Source: Thermoplasmatota archaeon
GTDB lineage: Archaea; Thermoplasmatota; Penumbrarchaeia; Penumbrarchaeales; Penumbrarchaeaceae
Length of the DNA stretch: 6,783 nt
Assembly (NCBI GenBank): GCA_030595585.1
Contig: JAUVCY010000100.1
Coordinates: forward strand, 1-6,783
Reading direction: 5' to 3'
Each line of letters begins with the position of its first letter. Position 1 is the first letter of the stretch. This document shows positions 1 through 5,188 of this stretch, piece after piece. The notes under the pieces are model-generated. The model saw only the letters and a program-made list of their open reading frames with translations, did no database searches and was not told where the DNA came from. Both the position numbers and the translations under genes were made by a program.

Positions 1-1
1 T

Positions 2-1396
2 GTCAATGCGCATCTACTGACCCGGGAGCCCATTGAAATTGAACATGGCAGATCGGGGTCAGCCCGGGTCAAGATATGGAACAATGGCACAAAAAAGGAG
101 GTTATCGACCTCTCGTATCGGGGGGACGATCGGATCTCCGCCTATTTCATGTTTGAAGAATTTGAGGTTCAAAAAATCACATTGGCCCCCTTAACCTCTT
201 GTTATCTCAACGTCAAGATATTCTCCGAGAGGTATGCATGCCCGGGCCCCGTTGATCTAAAGGTCTTTCTGTATATTGATGAGTGGCACACTTTGAGCAT
301 ACCGATAGATATCGTGATTCTCGCCAGCCCTCTCATCCATCTCGGGACGTACGATGGTGGTGAGACCATTGAGATGGATTCGGGGCCGGGGGAGGAGAAC
401 TCATTCGTTACCTACGTCCAGAACAACGGGAACACCCCGGAGGTCGTGTCGCTGTGGGTAGGCGAAAAGGTCCTCGAATACCGCGCTCATATACCGATCC
501 CGGATGGTTGGATCGGTGGCTTCTCGGGGATCTCAAGAAGCAGGGACGGAGGGGTGAACGGGTTGGTCACAACAGATAGGTTGGTATGTGTCTCCGATCT
601 CAAAGAGGATGGTTGGTTCGACCTGAAGGGGGAGGTGAACACCAGTGGCGTTTATACGAGCTATGTGGACCATCTTACCATTTTGATCGACCCTGGAGAT
701 ATCCTCTGGCTTGAACTTACCCTGTTCCACGATGATAATTATGCTCTTACCAGGATGGTGAACGATCTTCAGGTCTGGCTCTACTGCAATGGTGAACTGC
801 ACCCGGAGGTCATTGACGTGAGATTGAACATGTTCTACCCCGACCTTGAGGTGGAGGATGAGTTCAGGATGACCGCCCGGTCGGGCGTTGAGATCGACAG
901 GCCCGTATCCGGAGAGAGTTTCAAATTGATGTTCTATGTGACAAATGTTGGAAACCGGGTCAGCCCGCCAACGGGGATCAAGGTGAGGGTCGACGGGGTG
1001 TTCTTCGGATACATTGACCTGGAAAGCGTCAAGGTCGGAGATGTTGTCGAGATCTCTATCTTGCTTGATCTGGATGTGGGAGATCACACCATACGGGTCG
1101 ACGTGGACCCCGAGAACAACGTGGTGGAGATCGGGGACCAGTTCAAAACGGACGGGTCGAACCAGAGCAACAACATAGCCGTGTTCGATCTGGTGGCCTC
1201 CGAACCGAGTGATGAGGGTCTGGATAAGGTCGATATGAATGCTGTGGCAGCAGTTCTAATGCTGATCGTCGCGATCGTTTCACTGATCACAATGCAAGTA
1301 ATAATATCTCGAAAGAGGAACAGTAGAGGGGGGCCCACTTACCAGAATACAAATGGTATCATGGGAGATCCCAATTATACCGGCCAGGAGGAATAG
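2..1396 (+). CDS. C-terminal part of a membrane-anchored surface protein with CARDB/NEW3-like beta-sandwich domains
   Basis: The reading frame is open from the first bases, so the N-terminus lies outside the window; 464 residues are visible. The first ATG (149) is mid-domain and is not the likely start. The visible part looks like extracellular beta-sandwich modules. N-x-G turns typical of CARDB and NEW3 domains occur at about residues 26-30 (WNNGT), 140-144 (QNNGN) and 314-318 (TNVGN). The last lies in the clearest CARDB-like domain (about 278-390), which ends in a DVDPENNVVE-type strand. A single hydrophobic helix spans about 412-434, followed by a basic stop (RKRNSR) and a roughly 30-residue polar tail. 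The expected topology is outside-in with a C-terminal anchor. Such domains usually mediate adhesion or present other domains; no catalytic motif is visible, so the function is unknown. It converges on the next gene, with 15 bp between stops. Confidence 0.88.
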   Translation, partial: VNAHLLTREPIEIEHGRSGSARVKIWNNGTKKEVIDLSYRGDDRISAYFMFEEFEVQKITLAPLTSCYLNVKIFSERYACPGPVDLKVFLYIDEWHTLSIPIDIVILASPLIHLGTYDGGETIEMDSGPGEENSFVTYVQNNGNTPEVVSLWVGEKVLEYRAHIPIPDGWIGGFSGISRSRDGGVNGLVTTDRLVCVSDLKEDGWFDLKGEVNTSGVYTSYVDHLTILIDPGDILWLELTLFHDDNYALTRMVNDLQVWLYCNGELHPEVIDVRLNMFYPDLEVEDEFRMTARSGVEIDRPVSGESFKLMFYVTNVGNRVSPPTGIKVRVDGVFFGYIDLESVKVGDVVEISILLDLDVGDHTIRVDVDPENNVVEIGDQFKTDGSNQSNNIAVFDLVASEPSDEGLDKVDMNAVAAVLMLIVAIVSLITMQVIISRKRNSRGGPTYQNTNGIMGDPNYTGQEE

Positions 1397-1411
1397 GGAT
1401 CAGTTTCCCTC

Positions 1412-2470
1412 CTATCGATCTCTATACCTCTTCACGATAAGAAGTATCAGAAAAGTGGAGAGGACCAGGCCCAATATTCCAAGAGATGGTACGGACTCCT
1501 CTTTCGGAGTGTAGGTGGGATCCTCCTCCATGATCTCTTCCACATCCTCGCCGTTGTCTGGCTCCTCCTGGGGAACCTCCGGTTCTTCCTCTGGCACTTC
1601 AGGATCTTCAATGGGCTCCTCCGGTTCCGGGTCGGGTTCCTCGGGCTCTTGGATCTCCCTCACCACCTCCAGGTACAGTTCTATGGCATCTGTGTCACAC
1701 GTTTTTCCTGCATCCTCCGCCTGTTTTGATCTCACCTCAACGACGATCTTGTATCTCCCTGTGGAGGTGCCCTCATCAACATAAGCAAGTATGGATAGTT
1801 CCACAGACTGTTTCTCCGGAACCGAGACGATATTATCTGACATCTGGATGGTGATGTCATCAGAGACGAGATCATCCAGGTTGAGCACTTCCAGGATCAT
1901 CTTATCGTTTGCGTTTCCGTTGTTGATCACATCGACGACGAACTCCGCATATCCTCCCTTCTCCGCCTCCAGGATGGGTGTGGAGGTGTCCAGATCGCAG
2001 TCATAATACTGAGCGACATAGATTATTGCAGTAACAGGTTCAACACTTCCACTTGCCGGCCCTGGTTCGTAATGCCAGGTCGCCGGGACCAAGAGAGTCC
2101 CTTGATCCATGTGTGAGGTTCCCTGGGGAACCTGAACTGTAATTGCGAAATCCCTTTCGGTCTGACCCTTTGAAAAAGGTAGCTCGGGTGGGGTGGTGCA
2201 GGCCCAACCACCCGCTTCTGGTTCGAGTTGAACTATTAGCTGTTGAACATTTGGAGACCAGGGGGCCTGAGCTGTGACAGTTCCCGTGAACGTAACAATG
2301 CCGTCCTGACCTGGGCCCACATATGCTGTCATCTTCTGCTGAGCAAACCTTATGCTGATCGCAGGGGAACCGACCGCTTCAACATCATCATCAATAGAAG
2401 ATAGAAAGCCCATGGATCCCATGATAAGTATTCCCAGTGCCATCAGTAACGGAAGCCTTCGTGTAAACAT
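1412..2470 (-). CDS. Secreted, C-terminally anchored surface protein, paralog A
   Basis: 352 residues. I chose the ATG at 2470 because it gives a clean signal peptide (MFTRRLPLL..., hydrophobic core about 6-25, likely cleaved near A32). GGAG lies 7 nt upstream, and this front end is conserved in the neighbouring paralog. A longer in-frame ATG at 2578 would bury the signal under 36 residues and read through the promoter. The mature part has an N-terminal beta-rich region (about 36-155) and a NEW3-like domain (about 165-248) with the motif INNGNAND. Cys158 (DCDLD) and Cys258 (CDTD) flank that domain and are shared with the paralog, so a disulfide is plausible; Cys91 is unique to this copy. Residues 274-318 form a Pro/Glu/Asp-rich stalk. 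VPSLG (327-331), a helix (about 329-346) and KRYRDR close the protein, like an archaeal sorting tail. The ligand or partner is unknown. Confidence 0.92.
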   Translation of the reverse strand: MFTRRLPLLMALGILIMGSMGFLSSIDDDVEAVGSPAISIRFAQQKMTAYVGPGQDGIVTFTGTVTAQAPWSPNVQQLIVQLEPEAGGWACTTPPELPFSKGQTERDFAITVQVPQGTSHMDQGTLLVPATWHYEPGPASGSVEPVTAIIYVAQYYDCDLDTSTPILEAEKGGYAEFVVDVINNGNANDKMILEVLNLDDLVSDDITIQMSDNIVSVPEKQSVELSILAYVDEGTSTGRYKIVVEVRSKQAEDAGKTCDTDAIELYLEVVREIQEPEEPDPEPEEPIEDPEVPEEEPEVPQEEPDNGEDVEEIMEEDPTYTPKEESVPSLGILGLVLSTFLILLIVKRYRDR

Positions 2471-2500
2471 GCGCTCTCTCCACCGTAAGCATGTGCTGGA
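2409..2500 (-). repeat. Conserved front-end block, copy A (signal peptide, leader and spacer)
   Basis: This 92-bp block aligns without gaps to 3551-3642, with 87 identical positions by hand count. It covers the signal peptide codons, the start codon, the GGAG ribosome site and the spacer up to the TATA-like box. It is far more alike than the rest of the two genes. Confidence 0.9.
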
Positions 2501-2512
2501 AAACAGATAAAG
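2478..2512 (-). promoter_or_regulatory. TATA-like box and Shine-Dalgarno of paralog A
   Basis: Read on the minus strand, a CTTTATCT box lies at 2505-2512 and GGAG at 2478-2481, 7 nt before the ATG. The usual archaeal spacing of about 26 bp puts the transcript start near 2482, giving a leader of about 12 nt. The same arrangement, with the same spacing, precedes paralog B. The 104-bp gap between the paralogs (2471-2574) can therefore hold a separate promoter. Transcription through from paralog B remains possible, because no terminator is obvious. Confidence 0.6.
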
Positions 2513-2574
2513 TTTTTCCATTGGTCCGATCAGGTCCTCGAAGGAAATTTTTTTAATCATTGGCAAAGGCGGTC

Positions 2575-3612
2575 TCATTGCTTTACTCTTTTAATTATTA
2601 TCAAAACAGAACAGATCGAAAAGAGGATCCCGAATATCCCTAGAGATGGTACGGACTCCTCTCCCTGTGTATACGTTGGGTCTTCCTCAATGACCTCCTC
2701 TATATCCTCACCGTTATCCGGCTCCTCCTGAGGGACTTCCGGACCTCCTTGAGGTTCCTCCTGTTCAGGATCGACTTCCGGCTCCTCTGGCTTTTCTATC
2801 ACCCTCACTACCTCCAGGTACAGATCTATTGTATCAGTATCACACGGTTTCCCCAGTTCCTCCGCCAGTTTAGAACTCACGTGGACCGTGATAGTGTATC
2901 CACCGATGGAAGCACCATCGTGAACGGAAGCAGTGATCGTGATCTCCCTCGATTGTTGCTCCGGCACAGCGACCACGTGATCGGAGAGTTGGATATTGAT
3001 CCCCTCTGAAACCAGATGGTCCAGATTGAGGATCTCGATGGTCATCTCATCGTTTGCGTTCCCGTTGTTGATCGCATCCACGATGAACTCCGCCCGGCCT
3101 CCCTTCTCAGCCTCCAGGCTGGGTGTTGAAGTATCCAGATCACAATCGAAATATTGAGCGACATCAATATGTGCAGTTATATCATCTATCGTTCCAGTTG
3201 TTACTCCAGGACTGTAACGCCACGTCCCGGAGATGGTAAGCGTTCCCTCGATCATATGTGATGTTCCAATCGGTACCTGAACAGTGATGGCGAAATCCTG
3301 TTCCGTTACACCTTTTGTGAACTCCATAGCCGGCGGTGTTGTGACAGACCAATCGCCTGCATCCGTTCCTAACTGAACGATGATGGACTGTATATCCGGG
3401 GACCATGGAGCCTCCACATATACGGTTCCATTGAATGTTGCAAAGCCATCCTGACCGGGAGCAACGTATGCAGTTTGCCTCGAAAGGATCATGATACTGA
3501 TCACAGGGGTGCCGACAGCTTCCACATCGTCATCTGTGGAAACGAGAAAACCCATGGATCCCATGATAAGTATTCCCAGTGCCAACAGTAATGGAAGCCT
3601 TCGTGTAAACAT
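2575..3612 (-). CDS. Secreted, C-terminally anchored surface protein, paralog B
   Basis: 345 residues, starting at the ATG at 3612, with GGAG 7 nt upstream and a TATA-like box about 39 bp upstream. An in-frame ATG at 3720 would add 36 residues ahead of the signal peptide and is unlikely. The architecture matches paralog A: a nearly identical signal peptide (1-32), an N-terminal beta-rich region (about 36-155), a NEW3-like domain (about 165-248, INNGNAND), a Pro/Glu-rich stalk (about 273-317), VPSLG (321-325), a hydrophobic helix and a basic end (KRVKQ). Cys157 and Cys257 are kept; the position of paralog A Cys91 is Val here (WSVTTPP). Stretches such as DFAITVQVP, GTSHM, DCDLDTSTP and EAEKGG are shared, while much of the first domain differs. 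The pair clearly arose by tandem duplication. The protein is probably displayed on the cell surface; its ligand is unknown. Confidence 0.92.
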   Translation of the reverse strand: MFTRRLPLLLALGILIMGSMGFLVSTDDDVEAVGTPVISIMILSRQTAYVAPGQDGFATFNGTVYVEAPWSPDIQSIIVQLGTDAGDWSVTTPPAMEFTKGVTEQDFAITVQVPIGTSHMIEGTLTISGTWRYSPGVTTGTIDDITAHIDVAQYFDCDLDTSTPSLEAEKGGRAEFIVDAINNGNANDEMTIEILNLDHLVSEGINIQLSDHVVAVPEQQSREITITASVHDGASIGGYTITVHVSSKLAEELGKPCDTDTIDLYLEVVRVIEKPEEPEVDPEQEEPQGGPEVPQEEPDNGEDIEEVIEEDPTYTQGEESVPSLGIFGILFSICSVLIIIKRVKQ

Positions 3613-3642
3613 GTGCTCTCTCCACCGTATGCATATGCTGGA
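3551..3642 (-). repeat. Conserved front-end block, copy B
   Basis: Partner of the block at 2409-2500, offset by 1142 bp, with five mismatches in 92 bp. Identity extends to synonymous codon positions of the signal peptide and to untranslated leader bases, so it is not explained by protein constraint alone. Confidence 0.9.
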
Positions 3643-3655
3643 GGATAGATAAAAC
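3620..3655 (-). promoter_or_regulatory. TATA-like box and Shine-Dalgarno of paralog B
   Basis: On the minus strand a TTTTATCTA-type box lies at about 3647-3655 and GGAG at 3620-3623. The predicted transcript start is near 3624, with a leader of about 12 nt. This promoter is back-to-back with that of the ribbon-helix-helix gene inside a 108-bp intergenic region (3613-3720), so one regulator could affect both directions. Confidence 0.6.
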
Positions 3656-3696
3656 TTACTTGTGTTTTTGGCGATCTGAGATTGGTTTAAAATCGG

Positions 3697-3710
3697 AAAA
3701 ATATTAATAA
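3697..3710 (+). promoter_or_regulatory. TATA-like box of the ribbon-helix-helix gene
   Basis: AAAATATTAATAA is the most AT-rich stretch upstream of the gene. With archaeal spacing of about 26 bp from the box centre (about 3704), transcription would begin near 3730, at or next to the in-frame ATG at 3730. No Shine-Dalgarno precedes any of the candidate starts, so a leaderless transcript is plausible. A second weaker box (TTTAAAA, about 3688-3694) would instead fit the ATG at 3721. Confidence 0.5.
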
Positions 3711-3730
3711 TGTAAGACATATGTTATACA
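3711..3730. promoter_or_regulatory. Candidate operator: 20-bp imperfect palindrome over the start of the ribbon-helix-helix gene
   Basis: The site reads TGTA-N2-ACATATGT-N2-TACA, with 16 of 20 positions symmetric about the axis between 3720 and 3721. It begins directly after the TATA-like box and covers the predicted transcription start and first codons. A bound dimer or tetramer here would block initiation. Small ribbon-helix-helix proteins commonly repress their own genes through such palindromes; that this protein binds here is inference. Confidence 0.45.
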
Positions 3731-3987
3731 TGGTGATGGAAATATCTGCCACACAGTTGAATATCAGGACTACAGACACCATATTACATGAGCTGGATTC
3801 GGTAGTAAAAAACGGTTTGTTCAGGAATAGGACAGAGGCTGTCAATGAGGCGATCAGGCTGTTGATCAGGAGATACCGGGTGATGGAGCTTTCCACCAAG
3901 ATAGATATGATCGCTCAGAGTAATTTCGGTGAAGGGACCCTTACGGAGGCATTAAAAGCGGTGAGAGAAGAAGAGGATATTAGGTAA
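3721..3987 (+). CDS. Ribbon-helix-helix DNA-binding protein, antitoxin-like (CopG/VapB type), no adjacent toxin
   Basis: 88 residues from the ATG at 3721; in-frame ATGs at 3730 and 3736 are equally possible, and promoter spacing favours 3730. The N-terminal half fits a ribbon-helix-helix fold: strand TQLNIRTT (11-18), helix one about 19-31 (ILHELDSVVKNG), a turn with FRNRTEAV, and helix two about 37-52 (RTEAVNEAIRLLIRRYR). The R-T-E-A-V-N-E-A-I pattern is characteristic of CopG/VapB-like proteins. These act as dimers, the strand reading the DNA major groove. The C-terminal part (57-88) is charged and ends LKAVREEEDIR, as in antitoxins that wrap a toxin. However, the downstream gene is a convergent hydrolase 10 bp away, not a PIN or RelE toxin. 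It may be an orphan antitoxin or a free-standing repressor of itself and the divergent surface gene. Confidence 0.85.
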   Translation: MLYMVMEISATQLNIRTTDTILHELDSVVKNGLFRNRTEAVNEAIRLLIRRYRVMELSTKIDMIAQSNFGEGTLTEALKAVREEEDIR

Positions 3988-3997
3988 CTTTCAATGT

Positions 3998-4927
3998 CTA
4001 TAAGCGAAAGACATCGAGGTCATTTGCGAAGGCGATCTCGCCGTCATATCTCTCCCTGATATCGTCGATGATATCCTCCGGTGTTGTCCCCCACAGGAGC
4101 TGATGATAGAGGATCAACAGCTTAGGGTTCACCTCTCCTGCGATAAGCGCAAGCTCCTTTGAAGATGTGTGAGATGCCGCATGATACGCTTTCCATTTCT
4201 CTGATCTGTTCTTGAACCCCTTGTGGGAATACACCTCGTGGATGAGAACGTCGCACTTTCCGTATCTGGACGCGGATTCCGGTGTGGGCCTGCAGTCCCC
4301 CGATATCACGATCGTATTCTTTTCTGACTCAAACCTGTATCCAAAGGAGTGGTCCCACATCCCGTGAGTGGTGGGGATCGCCGACACCCTCACGTTCTCA
4401 TCCTTGAAGATCGGGCCCTCCTTAACCTCCTTTACATCGGCTTTGTATCCAACCCTGTTCCCCTTTTCCAGCCCATGTATCCTTATGTGGATGTCCTTCT
4501 CGTACGCCTTGTGGATGTGCTTCACCATATCCTTCACGCCGGGGGGGCCGAATATCTTCAGCTTCCGGTTCCTCTCCATGACCCATGGGGTGAAGATCAG
4601 GTCAGGGAGCCCCACAGTGTGGTCCGAGTGGAGGTGCGTTATGAAGAGGTGTCCCAGGTTCCTCGCTTTCAACGACGTTATACCGGAGTTGTAGGCCGAC
4701 GTCGCCCTCCTCACGACCCCGGGGCCGCAGTCAACCAGGTACGCGGTGCCATTTACGATGATCGCCGTGGAAGGCCCGGACCTGTCCGGCATGGGGTTTG
4801 GTGTCCCCGTCCCCAGCATGACTATCATATCCCCATCGATATTCTCGGAGCCCATACGGCGGGTAACGGAGGGGCCTTTGATATCGTTTTTCCTCCCAAC
4901 AGTCCGAAAACCTGGTGTTATAGTCAC
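3998..4927 (-). CDS. Metallo-beta-lactamase-fold hydrolase, RNase Z/ElaC-related
   Basis: 309 residues from a GTG at 4927. The metal site looks intact: HLHSDH (His98, His100, Asp102, His103), His193 in WDHSFGYRF, Asp211 in SGDCRPT and His275 in LYHQ, plus the general-acid-type His253 in SHTSS. GTGTPNP (39-45) and VDCGPG (65-70) are typical of the ElaC/RNase Z branch (COG1234). There is no obvious long flexible exosite arm between the middle strands. The ending (LILYHQLLWGTTPEDII...) resembles arylsulfatase/phosphodiesterase-like relatives more than tRNA 3'-endonucleases. The safest call is a cytoplasmic di-metal hydrolase of unknown substrate. There is no signal peptide. Homologous sequence seems to begin near Met34 (4828) or Met37 (4819); the first 33 residues could be a real extension or a mis-start, and no strong ribosome site settles it. 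Confidence 0.92.
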   Translation of the reverse strand: MTITPGFRTVGRKNDIKGPSVTRRMGSENIDGDMIVMLGTGTPNPMPDRSGPSTAIIVNGTAYLVDCGPGVVRRATSAYNSGITSLKARNLGHLFITHLHSDHTVGLPDLIFTPWVMERNRKLKIFGPPGVKDMVKHIHKAYEKDIHIRIHGLEKGNRVGYKADVKEVKEGPIFKDENVRVSAIPTTHGMWDHSFGYRFESEKNTIVISGDCRPTPESASRYGKCDVLIHEVYSHKGFKNRSEKWKAYHAASHTSSKELALIAGEVNPKLLILYHQLLWGTTPEDIIDDIRERYDGEIAFANDLDVFRL

Positions 4928-4959
4928 GAACCTATTATCCTGAACTTATCTGTTCGTGA
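4924..4959. repeat. Perfect 8-bp inverted repeat over the hydrolase GTG start
   Basis: TCACGAAC (4924-4931) and GTTCGTGA (4952-4959) are exact reverse complements separated by 20 bp. One arm contains the GTG start codon (4925-4927); the other abuts the TATA-like box at 4961-4970. It could be a protein-binding site with half-sites 28 bp apart, or an RNA stem hiding the start if the transcript begins far enough upstream. A chance occurrence in a region of this size is not negligible. Confidence 0.4.
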
Positions 4960-4960
4960 T

Positions 4961-4970
4961 CTATATGTCT
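4961..4970 (-). promoter_or_regulatory. TATA-like box of the hydrolase gene
   Basis: On the minus strand AGACATATAG is centred about 38-40 bp before the GTG start. Archaeal spacing would place the transcript start near 4939, a leader of about 12 nt. No convincing Shine-Dalgarno lies in that leader. This supports transcription covering the GTG but does not prove which start codon is used. Confidence 0.4.
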
Positions 4971-4996
4971 AATACGCCCTGAAGCGTAAAAAGACC

Positions 4997-5049
4997 AAGT
5001 ATTCGACAATAAATACATTTTGGTAAGTATTGAAGGTTAAGTATTTGAC
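4997..5049 (+). repeat. Three copies of an AAGTATT motif in the divergent intergenic region
   Basis: AAGTATTCGAC (4997-5007) and AAGTATTTGAC (5039-5049) match at 10 of 11 positions and start 42 bp apart, about four DNA turns. A third partial copy, AAGTATTGAAG, starts at 5025. They lie between the promoters of the hydrolase and the secreted metallo-beta-lactamase-like gene. They may be binding sites for a regulator of either gene; which one is not known. Confidence 0.4.
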
Positions 5050-5095
5050 TATAATTGGAAATAACTCCATTATAGCATTCACGATTGACCGTAAC

Positions 5096-5108
5096 ATATT
5101 AATAAAAA
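5096..5108 (+). promoter_or_regulatory. TATA-like box of the secreted metallo-beta-lactamase-like gene
   Basis: ATATTAATAAAAA is a strong AT-rich box. Spacing of about 26 bp puts the transcript start near 5128, giving a leader of roughly 60 nt. That is much longer than the leaders predicted for the other genes here, leaving room for RNA structure. Confidence 0.5.
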
Positions 5109-5151
5109 CGTTCAGGATTACATGGACATTGGGCGGGAAGGTCAATGTTCA

Positions 5152-5186
5152 GATCATAGTGGTGTCTTCGCCCCTCGGAAGTGATC
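5152..5186 (+). promoter_or_regulatory. Leader segment able to pair with the Shine-Dalgarno
   Basis: GATCA (5152-5156) and CTTC (5166-5169) are together complementary to the contiguous GAAGTGATC at 5178-5186, giving nine base pairs interrupted by a 9-nt bulge on the 5' side. The pairing would cover most of the ribosome site. It suggests translational control by leader folding, or may be a simple by-product of the strong Shine-Dalgarno sequence. No folding energy was computed. Confidence 0.3.
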
Positions 5187-5187
5187 C
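5177..5187 (+). promoter_or_regulatory. Strong archaeal Shine-Dalgarno deciding the start at 5189
   Basis: GGAAGTGATCC matches 10 of 11 bases of the complement of the archaeal 16S 3' end (GGAGGTGATCC) and ends one base before the ATG. It fixes the start of the right-hand gene and is one of the best indications that the host is an archaeon. Confidence 0.8.
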
Positions 5188-5188
5188 C

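Noticed and set aside
1395..1410. Short hairpin AGGGA-6 nt-TCCCT at the first convergent junction, as a terminator
   Set aside because: The stem is only 5 bp with no T-run following it on either strand; too weak to call.
2471..2578. An ATG at 2578 overlapping the stop of paralog B, giving a 36-residue extension of paralog A and apparent translational coupling
   Set aside because: The extension would precede a clear signal peptide and run through the TATA-like box and ribosome site conserved with paralog B.
3613..3720. The equivalent 36-residue upstream extension of paralog B
   Set aside because: Same reasoning: it reads through the divergent promoter region, and its similarity to the other extension is explained by the conserved leader DNA.
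3732..3737. GGTGAT as a Shine-Dalgarno inside the start of the ribbon-helix-helix gene
   Set aside because: No suitable in-frame start codon follows at a usable distance, and a later start would remove the DNA-binding strand.
3988..4010. CTTTC/GAAAG stem at the second convergent junction, as a terminator
   Set aside because: Five pairs with a 13-nt loop and no T-run; expected by chance.
4349..4972. Long plus-strand frames opposite the hydrolase gene, and other antisense frames over the surface genes
   Set aside because: They lie antisense to well-supported genes, show low-complexity or arbitrary composition, and have no ribosome sites or recognisable domains.
5046..5056. TTGACT and TATAAT resembling bacterial -35 and -10 boxes
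   Set aside because: The two elements overlap or abut rather than being about 17 bp apart, and the surrounding signals are archaeal.
5122..5184. A 20-codon upstream reading frame ending in the Shine-Dalgarno of the right-hand gene, and a 4-codon frame at 5145-5159
   Set aside because: The 20-codon ATG probably lies upstream of the transcript start and neither frame has supporting features. A regulatory leader peptide cannot be excluded but is unsupported.
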